This document shows positions 23,528-34,408 of a stretch of DNA of 64,000 bases, piece after piece (position 1 is the first letter of the stretch; each line of letters opens with the position of its first letter). Made by a program: the position numbers and the translations under genes. The notes beneath the pieces are model-generated. The model ran no database searches and was not told the DNA's origin. It saw only the letters and a program-made list of their open reading frames with translations. Source of the stretch: Chondrus crispus (Eukaryota > Rhodophyta > Florideophyceae > Gigartinales > Gigartinaceae); the NCBI RefSeq assembly GCF_000350225.1, contig NW_005178764.1:170993-234992 (forward strand), given 5' to 3'.

Positions 23528-23716
23528 GCTCCGGGGCGTCGAGGCGTCGATCCGCTCGTGCGTGCGCGCGTCCCTGCTCGCTCCCGCTCTACCACCGCTA
23601 CCCGGGCCCGAGCCCGGTTCCGTAGCTGGTTGACCCGCTTCACCCCTTCTCCGATCCGGGGTCTACAGGTCGAACTGCGCATACACCTCCAGTCGTCTGG
23701 GGGTGTTTATGCTACA
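23528..23716 (+). repeat. 3' LTR of Gypsy-2, only the last 189 bp
   Basis: The segment aligns base for base with 14274-14462 of the 5' LTR and keeps the TATGCTACA end next to the CTATC target duplication. The first 510 bp of the LTR and the polypurine tract are missing. The junction joins 3' UTR sequence to LTR position 511. Confidence 0.93.
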
Positions 23717-26422
23717 CTATCTGTCGTCCGATGGCAGATATGCCTCGTCTACCTGGATGATGTCATCGTGTTCTCCCGTACGCACGAAGAACACGCGAAG
23801 CATCTCGACACTGTCTTGAGCTTGTTGAGGAGCACCGCAATCTCCCTCAAGCTCAAGAAGTGTAGCTTCTTCCAACCGAAGGTGCACTACTTGGGGCACG
23901 TCATTTCCCCAGGTAAGCTGAGCGTCGCCGAAGCGGCAGCGGACGCTTTCTAAACGTTCACGTTTCCCAGAACCCTGACGCAGGTGCGCTCGTTCCTCGG
24001 GGCGTATAACGTCTACCGCCGCTTCGTGAAGGGGTTCGCGAAAATTGCGAGTCCATTAACGGAAATGACGCGCAAAGACGCGGACCCCGACTTCGAAAAC
24101 CCGACGGAGCCGCAACTTCAAGCATTCGAAGCGTTGAAGGAGCGGATGATTTCCCCGCCGATTCTAGCATTGCCGCGGTACGGTCGACCGTACATGATCG
24201 ACACGGATGCTAGTACCTATCAACTGGGCTGTACGTTGCTCCAGGAACACGAAAAGGCGAACGATTGGCGACCCGTTGGGTATTGGTCGTACTCACTGTC
24301 CGATAGTGAGCGCAACTACAGCGCTACGGAGCGCGAATGCTTTGCCGTAGTGTGGGCCGTCTGCATATTACGGCCGTACATCGAAGGTACCAAGTTCACC
24401 GTCCGGACGGACCATGATGCCCTCCGATGGCTTATGTCCCTCACGGAGATTTCCGGAAGGCTTACCCGGTGGCGACTGCGGTTGGCGGCATACGACTTCA
24501 CCATCCAGTATCGCCCCGGGCGCATGCACCAGGTGCCCGATGCCCTGTCACGCCTCGTGTCGCCAAGGGTCACCGACGACCCTCGCCCAGTCGTCGAGGT
24601 GGATGACGACATTCCCACCTTCGATGCGGGTACGACCGTTCGTGACATGTCGGAAGAGCTCGCGGACCACGTCTGTACCGTGAGCTGCGATCACAAGGCC
24701 GTCCATGTCTTCGTGACAACAAGGATTCAAGCCGGATCGCGAAGAGGGTCGCGCGTCCGTACGCGCGACGAGCCGAGGGGCGACGACGAGGCCCCCGCTC
24801 TTGAAGGACCCACCTTGTTCTGGGAGGAGAACGACGAGTTTGACGCTGTCGACATCGAGCGCACCGAATAACCCGAAGTTGGCGCGCCCGCCTCCATGGT
24901 CGCCCCTCCGCAGGACGACCTTCCGGCCCCTCTTACGTTAGAGGAGATAGCCGAAGAGCAACGCGTGGATGACTTCTGCCAGACCGTACTGGCGCCACAG
25001 TCAGAGTCCCGGGACTCCGCGTTCTTCGAGGACCACCACGGGGTGCTCAAACGGAGACACCCCTTCGACCCTGACATCGTGCAGGTCGTGGTGCCACGGA
25101 CGCTACGGGCGCGGCTTCTCCAGCTCTGCCACACACCAACCATCGCGGGGCACCCGGGCCAGAACCGTATGTACTTCGTGCTCCATCGCGAGTACTACTG
25201 GCCCCATCTCGCCGCAGATGTCACAGCTACGGTGCGAGGGTGCCGAATATGCGCGATGAACCGTGTTAAGTTGCGGAAACACCTCAACCGTTTGAAGTTG
25301 TTTTCGGCAACACGGTCGCTTGAGAGCCTCGCCATCGACATCTTGGGACCGCTACCCAAAACGAAGGCAGGGAAACGGTTCCTTCTCGTAATCACGGACC
25401 GTTTCACCAAGCTGACTCAAGTTGTGGCACTGCGGACCGTAACCGCGTACACGGTCGCCGTCGCGTTCTGCGACGCGTGGGTATTTAAATACGGCGTCCC
25501 ACGCTCGCTACTGTCGGATAACGGACCGCAGTTCAACGCGAAGTTCTTCCACAGCACGTGCCGTGTCCTGGGGGTGACGAACTTATACACTTCGGCGTAC
25601 CACCCCCAGACGAACGGGCAGGTCGAGCGATACAATCGGACGATCGCTTTGATGTTACGCAATTACGTCGGCGAACATCAGGACGACTGGGAAGTGTACG
25701 TGGGGCCGCTCACGTACGCGTACAACTCCCACGTACATCGTACGACGAGTACCACGCCCTTCGAGCTCGTCCTCAGCCGACCCCCGCCGAAGTGTTCTCT
25801 ACGTAGAGCCTACGGTGACGCGGCCCCGTCCGATAGGGGCAACGCCCGCGCTGAGTTCCTCAAGACGTTGGACGACACGATCCAGAAGGCGTACGGGAGC
25901 CTGCGCCGGACGCAGGCTCGGTACACGCGCGACTTCGATAAGCGCGTCAGACGGCTCAACGCACGTATCAAGCCAGGTAATTACGTCTACCTGAACCCCA
26001 CCGATGCGGCAAAAACGTCTAACAAACTCGCGTCGCCCGCCGTTGGGCCATACCGGGTACTCGCCAACGACCGGCGAACCATCACGATCGATCATGATGG
26101 TGTCACCGAGCGCGTCTCCGCAGACCGCTGCGTGTACGCGCCACCACCGACGGGCGCGCCACGGGCGAGTACGACAACCCCAAGTGACCTTGCCGACAAG
26201 GTCACCGAGGGCACGCAGTATGCCGTGGAACGATTACTCCGGCATCGAGCCATGCCTGACGGAACAATCGAGTTCCTCATCAAGTGGGCGGATTACGACA
26301 CGCCCACATGGACCGCCCGGACTCACGTTCCGGAGGAGTTGGTGTCTCGTTACGCCCAACGCCTCCGGAGACGCACCGGCAGGAACCTCACGTCTGACGT
26401 GAACGCGGACGTTCACGCTTGA
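23717..26422 (+). pseudogene. Pol of Gypsy-1, second part (RT to chromodomain)
   Basis: The fragment begins with RWQICLVYLDDVIVF, the catalytic RT motif that the upstream fragment at 13763 lacks. Stops occur at 23951-23953 (TAA, in DAF-stop-TFTFPRT) and at 24869-24871 (TAA after IERTE). Both sit at positions that are sense codons in Gypsy-2. RNase H (IDTDASTYQLG), integrase (HHCC finger, DDE with LLSDNGPQF and NGQVERYN) and a chromodomain (YAVERLLRHR, FLIKWADYD) follow. From 24896 to 26422 the frame is open over the whole integrase and chromodomain. Confidence 0.95.
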
Positions 26423-26525
26423 GAGGGGCTCGCGCGGACAAGAAGTCGGAGCGCGAGGAGCGCCGGAAAAAGCCCTCGGGGAGCGCCGCGGGCCGAGCTG
26501 GCCAGGCCCAGGCGCTACCACGCGC

Positions 26526-26668
26526 CATGGGCATTTAAATTTAATTTTTTCGAAATGTTTTAGCAGCTGAAAGTGCCCATGGTTCGGAACCATGGGCACT
26601 CCCGTTTAATTTTTTCGAAATTTTTTCGCAGCTGAAAGTGCCCGTGGTTCCGAACCATGGGCAATCCC
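26526..26668 (+). repeat. Two-copy 70-bp repeat with a CCATGG palindrome
   Basis: A unit with TTTAATTTTTTCGAAAT, then GCAGCTGAAAGTGCCC, then a palindrome GTTCGGAACCATGGGC or its variant, occurs twice in tandem, with a partial third end. The inverted arms GTGCCCATGGTTC and GAACCATGGGCAC form a perfect hairpin. The AT-rich core is unlike the GC-rich DNA around it. It lies in the 3' UTR of Gypsy-1. Confidence 0.75.
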
Positions 26669-26734
26669 GACAGTCTGGTCGTCCGACCAAAAAAAAATTC
26701 TCAAAGCAGCCGCACCGCAGCGCGGAGTGCGCGC

Positions 26735-27545
26735 GCCGCGCCCTCGCCATCGGTGGCGAGGGCCGGCAAGGATAAGGATCGTCGTCGCGCTCGCGCGGAT
26801 GGCGAGAGAAACACGAGGTCTAGGAGGAAACTCCGCGCTCGTTGCTCTCGCCCCGATGGCGAGAGTCGCGCAAAGGATAAGAGAAATATCCGCGCATTCT
26901 CCCCCAATGGCGAGGGACGCGCTGAAGGGGACGAACGTCGCGCGCTTTCTGCCCTCTCCACGATGACGAGGAGGCGCGCTGAAGGAGACGAACGTGGCGC
27001 GCTTTCGGCTCTCGCCCCGATGGGGAGGGGGCGCGCTGAAGGAGACGAACGCCGCGCGCTTCGGCCCTCGCCCCCGTAGGCGAGGCGCACGCGAAGGATA
27101 AGAGAAATGTCCGCGCCCTCGCTGGAATGGCGAGGGACGCGAAGAGAGAGACCCGTGTTGCGCGTCTGCGCCCTATCCAACGAAGACGAGGGTCGTGCAT
27201 GAGGAAACACGGACGCGGCGCGTGCTTGCCCTCGCTACCGAAGGCGGGGGGCGCCCAGAACAAAACGTGCGTCGGACATCCGCGCCCTCGCCACCGAAAG
27301 CGAGGGACGCGATAAGGATAAGTGAAACGTCCACGCCCTCGCCCCGGATGGCGAGGAACGCGTAGAAGGAGACGCGTGTTGCGCGTCCGCGCCCTCGCCA
27401 CCGAAGGCGAGGGGCGCGCATAAAGAAAGACGGGCGCCGCGCTTGCGTGCCCTCGCTCCCAAAGGCGAGGGGCGCACAGAACAGAACGTGCGTCGCGCGC
27501 GTCCGTGCCCTCGCCTCCGAAGGCAAGGGTCGGGCGAAGGATAAG
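26735..27545 (+). repeat. Long array of GC hairpin repeats in Gypsy-1 3' UTR
   Basis: About a dozen units of roughly 60-70 bp each carry GCCCTCGCC, a 4-6 base loop, and GGCGAGGG with a following GCGCG, joined by AAGGAnAAGAGA-like spacers. The array produces long, repetitive antisense open frames that I regard as artefacts. The related array in Gypsy-2 is shorter, so copy number has changed. The remainder, to 28175, shows no domain. Confidence 0.8.
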
Positions 27546-28175
27546 AGAGACGATCCCGCCAGTCCGCTCCCTGCAGAAGCACACCCCTGCACGGTGATGA
27601 AAGGCGTGCCACGAAGCGCGGTGAAGGTGAGAGGACCTGACGCCCCCACAGCGTGCGATGGCGAGGAGGAAAGCGGCCTGGAAGATCATAATACCCTCCA
27701 CCGCCGCCGCGCTACATTCGAGAGCGCATGCGGTGGCCCCGTGATAAGGATCAAAAGGAACGACCTCGGGAGGCGCGCTGACCGCCCACGAATAGGCACT
27801 GCGCGCCGCCTCTCTCGCCACCGCGCAAGAGCAACACGGTCGAGGGCCCGGTTCGTGGGGTAGACGTGTGGGACGGGAGGGACGTGAGCGCAAGGGCGCA
27901 GCGGAAAGGGACGCGAACAGGAGTCGTGAAAAGAAAGGACCGGGAAGGCAGGGCGAGCAATACGCTGACGCAAGGGCGAAAGGCCGTGAAAGTTGAAGTG
28001 CTGCAGAGAGAGCTACGACCGCAGCTCACTGAAAACGGAAAGCAGAAAGCACCGAGCACGGACGGACAGGGGATCACGAGGGCGGTAAGGATGACTGTCG
28101 CTCGGCTGCGAGGAGGTCACAGACAGTTCTACAAACACCTGTGGACGCGGACGTCCACACTTGAGAGGGGGGCCA

Positions 28176-28786
28176 TGTAGCATATCCCTCTCCCGGAATT
28201 AGATTTAGATTAGATTTGTAACTGTAGAGCCGGAGCTCTACAGTACCTCAGTGCGCGCGCACACGTGTACCCCACGTGTACGGGCGCGCGCGCACACACG
28301 TGTACGACATGTGTGCTGCCAGCCCCGACGGCTGACAGCACTACAGTGCAGGCCGACCTGCACTACTGTAATGTTATAATAGGTGACTCTGTACATTAAA
28401 TATGAGCGGACCGCCGGCGGTGGAGGACGACAAGCACGGACTTGTCAAGGATCCTCCACCTTGGTCCGCCCGCTTACTTTTAGGTACTTTCGTCCGTTTT
28501 ACCGAGGAGTCGCACCGCGCGCGGGTTGAGGACGCGCGTAGCACGCCCATGAGCCGGCTCCGCCTCCGCCCGTCGGTACTGGATCGTCACCCAGTACCGC
28601 TCCGGGGCGTCGAGGCGTAGAACCGCTCGCGCGTGCGCGCGTCCTCCCCGATCCCGCTCTACCACCGCTACCTCGAGCCCCTGCTCGGTACCGTGGGTGG
28701 GCCGTGCTTCTGTCTTCCCGCCGATCGGGGTCTTTCTGAACTGTCAGTACTCACCCCCCGTCGTCGTTGGGGGTGATTATACTACA
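28176..28786 (+). repeat. 3' LTR of Gypsy-1
   Basis: This 611-bp copy has the same length as the 5' LTR, starts TGTAGCATATCCC and ends ATACTACA. It is followed immediately by GATAC, the duplicated target, after which the copia integrase reading frame resumes. Confidence 0.96.
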
Positions 28787-29330
28787 GATACAGCATCTCA
28801 TCTGACGTCTGCGGCCCCATCAACCCTAACTCCAACCAAGGAAACAAGTACTTCATGACAGTTGTTGACACAGCAACACGCTATGCGTTTCTAATATTTC
28901 TTTCATCCAGAACACAAGTACCCAGCGCCCTAACCAATGCCATAGAACTACTTTCAAGGCACTGATCACAATACCCGCAAACCATAATCACGGACAACGC
29001 AAAAGAGTACACATCCAAATATGTACAAGACTTCCTCGCCAATCGCGGCATACGATTCCGCCCAACAACGCCTTACATACCACAAGAAAACCCTATCGCC
29101 GAGCGTATCAACCGTAGTGTCATGAACTCTGCAAGAGCGGCCCTGTCCCACAGCAAACTTCTCATGACATACTGGGAAGACGCCATAAGGGATGCCACTT
29201 TAAGTACAATCTCAGCTACCACCATGCTGGCCACAACATTCCCCACACACTATAGCACGGTTCGCCACCTCTCATTGACAACATATTCATCTTCGGCCAA
29301 ATGGGTACGATCCCCATACTAAAAACACCG
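28787..29330 (+). pseudogene. Copia integrase core (second half)
   Basis: Joined to 7940 through the GATAC target, the frame continues into SSDVCGPINPNSNQGN (first catalytic Asp), then IITDNAKEYTSKYV (second Asp) and NPIAERINRSVMN (Glu), a complete DDE core. An in-frame TGA after ELLSRH, near 28962, and frame changes after 29320 break it. It would insert cDNA into the genome. Confidence 0.85.
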
Positions 29331-29705
29331 AAGACAAAGCTGCAACCAAGAGCACAAACAGCCCGTTACATGTACGGCATAGATCAGCATCATATCAAAG
29401 TCTTCAAGACATGCACGCAAAAACAACAAACAGTCCGAATATCCAACTTCGCGCTATAGCACTGCAACACGGATCCCTCCACGACGACAGCAGCAGTTTT
29501 TGCAACACGAGCACAAAAAAACACCATACCCACAACCATAGCAACTACAACACCCCCACCCCGCAATCTCAAACAAGCGTGCAAGTACCCTGACGCCGAC
29601 CTCTGGGCGCAAGCCCATGACGCCGAACTGAACCAATTAGACAAGCGCAAAGCAATTCTCTGGACACCACAGCAACCCTTTCCGGACTGCAGTGAGATCA
29701 TCCCG

Positions 29706-31097
29706 ATGACGATGACATACCGATACAGAACAAGCACGCATACACCCCACCAAATCGAATGGAAAGCGCGGTGCTCCGTCCGCGGGGACAAAATGCAACC
29801 CCACACGCACTACGACCTGAACCAAGTCTCAACCATCATGGCCGAAAAAGCGAGCATACGCACTTTATTTGCCCTTGCCGCAGCCAACAACCTACACCTG
29901 GAACACTTAGACATCACAGCGACATATTTGCATGAATCATACACACATAAGACCCCAGTCTACGTGTGGCAACCGGCACGCTTCGATGGCACATACAAGC
30001 ACCCCACCGTAGCCGGACAACTCAAAGGCAACGTATACGGCACCCCTCCCGCTGCACACATTTACGCCACCAGACTACACGACCACCTAAATAAACATGG
30101 ATACGTACAAGCCAAATCAGACCCATCCGTCTTCAGCAAGAGAACCACAGACAAGTTCTTCATGGTCGCCATCAGCATGGACGACTTCTTAGCAGCGGCC
30201 CCACACAAGGCACTCAATGACGACTTCCATGCTGTCCTCGCAGCCAAATACCAAGTCAAAAGAATAGGAAAACCGACATCCTACCTAAATTGGCACATAA
30301 AGTACACAGAAAGAGGAATGCACATATCCCAACCACGACATATCCAACAGGTAGCGAAATACCTGAACCTGGACAAAGCATCACCCCAGCCGACACCAAC
30401 AATAGAGGGCACAAGCATAGACCCGCCAACAGATCTCGAAGAACAAGATCAAACCATCACGCCACACTTTCGAGCCGCACTTGGCGAAATACGGTATACT
30501 GCGGACTGCACCCGCCCGGAAATAGCCTTTGCCGCCGCCGCACTGGCACATGCCACGCAAAAACCCACCGCGCCACACTGGAAGCTCATAAAACGAGTCG
30601 TCAGATACCTGCTCGCCACTCCCAATCACGGCCTACTGTACCGCAAAAGCTCACAGGACACGCAGCTCACAACATTCTCCGACGCTGACTTCGCCAATGA
30701 CGCGACCTCTCGCAAATCGTTTTCGGGAAACATCTACATGCTGAACGGCGCCAGCATTCACTGGCGTGCTAAACAACAGCCGATCGTGGCGCAGTCCACA
30801 TGCGAAGCCGAATACGTATCTGCGGCCGAAACAGCAAAAGGCACAACCTGGATCCGCAACATGCTCACTGAACGAGGCCTTCACCAGCAAGCTCCAACTC
30901 AGCTGCAAGTCGACAAGACATCAGCTGTGCAAATAGCGCAACAATCCGCCCCGACCAAAAAGCGCAAATGCATAGACATCACGTATCATCTAATTCAAGA
31001 CGTCATCCACAACAAAGTCATCAAAGTGAACCACATACCCAGCAACCAAATGCCAGCAGACGGCAGTAACCAAGCCACTCAAACGCACACTGTTTGA
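29706..31097 (+). CDS. Copia reverse transcriptase and RNase H
   Basis: The open frame of 463 codons holds the C-terminal half of Pol. The RVT_2-type RT contains TLFALAAANNLHLEHLDI, VYGTPPAAHIY and SMDDFL, the last replacing the usual YVDD. RNase H begins at LTTFSDADFAND and includes GASIHWRAKQQP and STCEAEYVSAAE. RT starts before this frame: upstream sequence from about 29420 shows fragments such as LKQACKYPDADLWAQAHDAEL in another frame. The frame ends just before the 3' LTR. The enzyme would copy RNA to cDNA and degrade the template, but this copy is detached from its N-terminal part. Confidence 0.88.
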   Translation: MTMTYRYRTSTHTPHQIEWKARCSVRGDKMQPHTHYDLNQVSTIMAEKASIRTLFALAAANNLHLEHLDITATYLHESYTHKTPVYVWQPARFDGTYKHPTVAGQLKGNVYGTPPAAHIYATRLHDHLNKHGYVQAKSDPSVFSKRTTDKFFMVAISMDDFLAAAPHKALNDDFHAVLAAKYQVKRIGKPTSYLNWHIKYTERGMHISQPRHIQQVAKYLNLDKASPQPTPTIEGTSIDPPTDLEEQDQTITPHFRAALGEIRYTADCTRPEIAFAAAALAHATQKPTAPHWKLIKRVVRYLLATPNHGLLYRKSSQDTQLTTFSDADFANDATSRKSFSGNIYMLNGASIHWRAKQQPIVAQSTCEAEYVSAAETAKGTTWIRNMLTERGLHQQAPTQLQVDKTSAVQIAQQSAPTKKRKCIDITYHLIQDVIHNKVIKVNHIPSNQMPADGSNQATQTHTV

Positions 31098-31278
31098 GAA
31101 GCACAGACAACACCTCGGCGTCATACCAGCGCCCAAACAAGTAGCGTTCCACCTCACACTCACAGTCCTTGGCCCGCAACCCGCGAGTCAGGGGGACTGC
31201 GATGGCACCCAAAAAGACACACCTCGACTCGCGTGTCACGGAGCCAGGATAGCTCACCTCCAAGTAGAACAGCAGCAC

Positions 31279-31399
31279 GGTGATGGCACCCAAAAGCCAC
31301 GCCAAATAGCGTAACTTTTAGCGTCAGAATTGGATAAAAGCGCGCCGTCCCTCGCCGGCATTCGCGGCGAGGGTAAGGAACGAGAGTTTTGTCATCACA
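31279..31399 (+). repeat. 3' LTR of copia element
   Basis: This copy is 121 bp long, matching the 5' LTR length, and ends CATCACA before the CGCAA duplication. The first base is changed (GGTGATGG instead of TGTGATGG). A second partial copy of the LTR start (GATGGCACCCAAAA) occurs at 31201. Confidence 0.9.
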
Positions 31400-31404
31400 C
31401 GCAA

Positions 31405-31946
31405 TTATGAACACCAACCAAGTAAATTTAAGGTAAAGGGGGGGTGCTGGAGACGTCGAACAAAAACCTCAATATTAAAAGGAAAAAGTACTTGTAATTG
31501 TCAAGCAATCACCATTTTTTATGTTTTGCGACGGGGACACTCTCAGCCTGTCGTCTACTGGGACTTGGCGAAAACAACCACGGACACAGAAGAGGAGTGA
31601 GATTGAAGCGCGCGGACACTTTTGCACCTCAACCGAGCACTAAGATCGGACATCCAAGCAAATAAATAAAAAATAGAAAAGTCCGCCTACTTTGTATTTT
31701 TGGGTTGTTGCACACTTATACGTAGAAAGCCGTAAGCAATCGATTGAGATATTTTTTCTTTAATTTCAACCACGTCGTTCTGATATACGGCGCACTATCT
31801 GGCGCCGTTACGCGCGGCGGTGCTCCTTGGCCCGTGTCGGAGATATTTTTCAAAATATTTTGCATGTCCGATTTTTTTGTCACTGTCCGACAACACCAGC
31901 AACCCCCCTTTACGAACAAATTGATCTCAATACCGGTCATCCAGAA
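31405..31946. other. Non-genic stretch after the copia element
   Basis: AT-richer sequence with no domain in any frame. I see no LTR, RNA gene or obvious promoter. Confidence 0.6.
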
Positions 31947-31948
31947 TA

Positions 31949-32850
31949 CAGTACGGGGACGCGCAATAGTGCCGCTTCTATTACAGGAGGGACGCGCAAT
32001 AGTGCCGCATCCATTACAACGGGCGACGCGCAATAGTGCCGCTTTCATTATTGCCACCCTTGTATTAGTGCCGCAAAAATCGGCAGACACAGGTTCTGCC
32101 ACGTGTCGTTCGCTACGTCGTCATCGCCCACTCCTCATGCGCCTCAGCTCAATTGGTGATGGCACCTCACTCTTTCCAGCACACTGGATTCCTGAAATGA
32201 TCGCCAAAGCGAAGCGTACGCGCCTTACGATTGCACAGAAAATCGAGGTTGGGCATCTGCTGCAGGTCAAGAATGCGAATACCACAGTTCTGCGTCAGTT
32301 CAAAATTTCGGAGAGAACCATCCGAAACATCAAACTCTCTCTTCCTTCACTCCAACAAATTGTGGCCAACACCGCTACAACGCTCGGAACAAAAACTTTG
32401 CACCCTGCGCATTACCCTGCCCCACTCTTGAAGCTCACTTGATTGAGCCTGGTGCCAGAAGACGGCCTTGCAGAAACTGCAGAATTCTGCAGGAAAGATG
32501 TGGAGGAATGGATTGAGATTGAGACTAATGAGCTTGTGGCAGAAGCTTCTATTAGTGATGCTTGCGATTCAATACATTATGGTGGAGAGCTACAGAATCA
32601 GTCTGCCAGTGATACTATGATGGATGATTGTGTGCCAGAAGACGAGTGTGAAATTACGGAGAGGCGGGCCGTACCGAGTGCTGTAGTGCTAGCAAGGTTG
32701 TTTGGGTCTTTGGAGAGTCTGGGTGTGGAGTGCGATGTGAGAAATGCCTTATCACACTTCAGGTCCGCAAAACGAGCTTTTCTAGAAGCTAGGCATGAAC
32801 CCAGAGACTTCCCCTCCATCTCTCCAGCTTCCTCTCGTCCAGTGTCATGA
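31949..32850 (+). mobile_element. pogo/CENP-B-like transposon remnant, DDE domain deleted
   Basis: The left end reads TA then CAGTACGGGGACGCGC, a pogo-like terminus at a TA target. Four subterminal copies of GCGCAATAGTGCCGC, the last degenerate, follow at a spacing of about 33 bp (31956-32074). From ATG 32197 a Psq/CENP-B-type helix-turn-helix is encoded (RTRLTIAQKIEVGHLL, then VLRQFKISERTIRNIKL). After TGA 32440-32442 the same frame stays open to 32850 with an acidic tail and a C-terminal helix (LARLFGSLESLGVECDVRN). The catalytic DDE domain between them is missing. No matching right terminus was found. Confidence 0.6.
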
Positions 32851-34408
32851 GAACCCTTGAAGCTCTCTGCTATTGGCTTTGACTATTCGCTACTCGCCTG
32901 CTTTAGTCATTTTTCAAGTACTCACCAGACCGCATCGGCAAAGGAACATGCTTCGAATCGAATATTCAAATAACAGTTTTTGCGAGATCGCGGTCAATTG
33001 TAAAACAAAGGGTCTCTGTAAAAGCTATTGGAAAGACGGAGGAGCAAAGAAGGAGGCTTGTGGTCAACGTAGGGCGGGGATGAAGAGAAAACGCACAGAT
33101 CAAAAAAGATAAATGCACACGAAACTTGAAGGTATACTAAGAACGCAAAAGCAACCCTTTTCCCCAACGCTTCAAACTGCCTCATCTTTCTTTTCTTGTT
33201 CATCCTTGTCATAGACTGTTAAGTTGTATATGTGATTAAGCCACAACACGAGACATATCTACATCATGGAAAAGAAAATCTTGTAAGAGGTAAGCGTGGA
33301 TCTTCATAACTCAGTTGCAGTCGTTTAGAAGCTGGAGTTGCATTTCGCTGCAAGGGAGATACACAGAATGCGAGAACAATTTTGTGACATGACGACAGCA
33401 AACTCAGGATATGTTCTGCTTCTGTAAATTAATTACCTTAGACAATCCCTGCAAACGCAGGTATTACACATTCTCTCTACATGAACTGCAGTGTGTTCCA
33501 CTGTACTACAACGAAAACAGAGTCCATCTCCATTTTTGCAGTCCATAACTATGCAGACGTATCACTGTAGTGTACTGTGCCCTGGGTAGTGCACTGCCTG
33601 CGAGACGCCCAGGGCATGTTGGGAATCGAACGTGGATATTTATATATCCTTTGGGATTGGGGGCCGTTGTTTCCGTGAGGGATTTCTATCCCTCTATCCC
33701 TCACTGTTCTGTACCTTTCACACATAGGATATCTACCTACGTTGTCGGAGGGCCTACAGCAGGACTTTCCAAATTTGGTGACAAGGCTTCCTCCCGAAAC
33801 AGGATGCATAGACAGAAGGGTTAAACTTTTTCGATGCCTGGATGGTCTCATGCAATGTTAAGGGGGGAGAGTATTAGAGATTTCAACAGTGATACAGCCG
33901 TTTTAATGGGTAAATTCAGGGGGTATGCCACAGGATGTGTTTGTCACACACTACTGTACATTCCCAAACACGGTTCAAATTGATACTTGTCACTTGTCTA
34001 TTTGTTCATGCAGGGCATCTGGCACCAATGAAATCACAACGGGCTTAAAGTGCGAGCTCAACACGGCGGTTGGCCCAGATATCTCGGTCAGCGGGGGGTC
34101 CGTGGAGCACATCCAGTGAGCAGATGACAATTGTGCCGTGATTGTTTCCATTACACTGGCGCATCTCATCCGATGCTTACCACAGTGGTCTTAACAGACT
34201 GCTGAAATCAGCAGTGCTGATTACTGTCTTCTAGCATTGGGACGCAGTGTTTACCCCTCCCACCTATGAACCACAGTATCCGACTAAAATTTATATCGTC
34301 AGCGCACCAGCCATACCTCCACTTCCGACCCTTCACCTCACAGCCGCCTTGCTTCTCTCCAAAACCTGACAACAACGCGCAAAGTACCCATACTCACATT
34401 CCCGCTTC
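32851..34408. other. Non-genic stretch, about 1.55 kb
   Basis: Only short frames without recognizable domains. A purine run AAGGGGGGAGAG at about 33861 resembles a polypurine tract, but no LTR follows that I can confirm. The last 200 bases before 34409 are pyrimidine-rich and probably contain the 5' UTR and promoter of the sulfotransferase gene. Confidence 0.5.

Larger units (their letters stand above)
13764..23716 (+). mobile_element. Gypsy-2: chromovirus nested in Gypsy-1 RT
   Basis: A 699-bp 5' LTR (13764-14462), PBS, gag, pol with a chromodomain, a repeat-rich 3' region and a 189-bp LTR end (23528-23716) make up the element. The target duplication CTATC is exact at 13759-13763 and 23717-23721. 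Gag is intact and Pol has a single nonsense codon, so this is the youngest and best preserved element. The 3' LTR lacks its first 510 bp together with the polypurine tract, so this copy cannot complete reverse transcription. Confidence 0.96.
7941..28786 (+). mobile_element. Gypsy-1: chromovirus inserted in the copia integrase
   Basis: The 611-bp LTRs at 7941-8551 and 28176-28786 have TGTAG/CTACA termini. The 5-bp duplication GATAC is exact on both sides (7936-7940 and 28787-28791). Gag, protease, RT, RNase H, integrase and chromodomain occur in order but carry several stops and frameshifts. The RT is interrupted twice by later insertions: a solo LTR at 13057-13674 and Gypsy-2 at 13764-23716. 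I counted roughly 25 differences between the two LTRs by eye, fewer per base than the enclosing copia LTRs, which agrees with a younger insertion. Confidence 0.97.
5680..31399 (+). mobile_element. Ty1/copia retrotransposon, split by a 20.8-kb nested insertion
   Basis: Two 121-bp LTRs (5680-5800 and 31279-31399) enclose Gag, protease, integrase, RT and RNase H in copia order. The target duplication CGCAA is exact at 5675-5679 and 31400-31404. The integrase is interrupted at 7940/28787 by a chromovirus, whose own duplication GATAC proves the insertion. Without that insert the element is about 4.87 kb. The two LTRs differ at roughly ten of 121 positions by eye, so this is the oldest element of the nest, and its reading frames are badly eroded. 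Confidence 0.95.

Noticed and set aside
26820-27893. 357-codon minus-strand open frame with repeating RARTRNTR-type residues
   Set aside because: It is the translation of the GC hairpin array on the antisense strand. The repeats explain its length; no domain.
31201-31230. A third copia LTR
   Set aside because: Only the first 14 or so bases (GATGGCACCCAAAA) match the LTR start; no further homology.
33841-33885. AAGGGGGGAGAG as a polypurine tract before a copia LTR
   Set aside because: No TG...CA bounded repeat, integrase or RT relic was found next to it.
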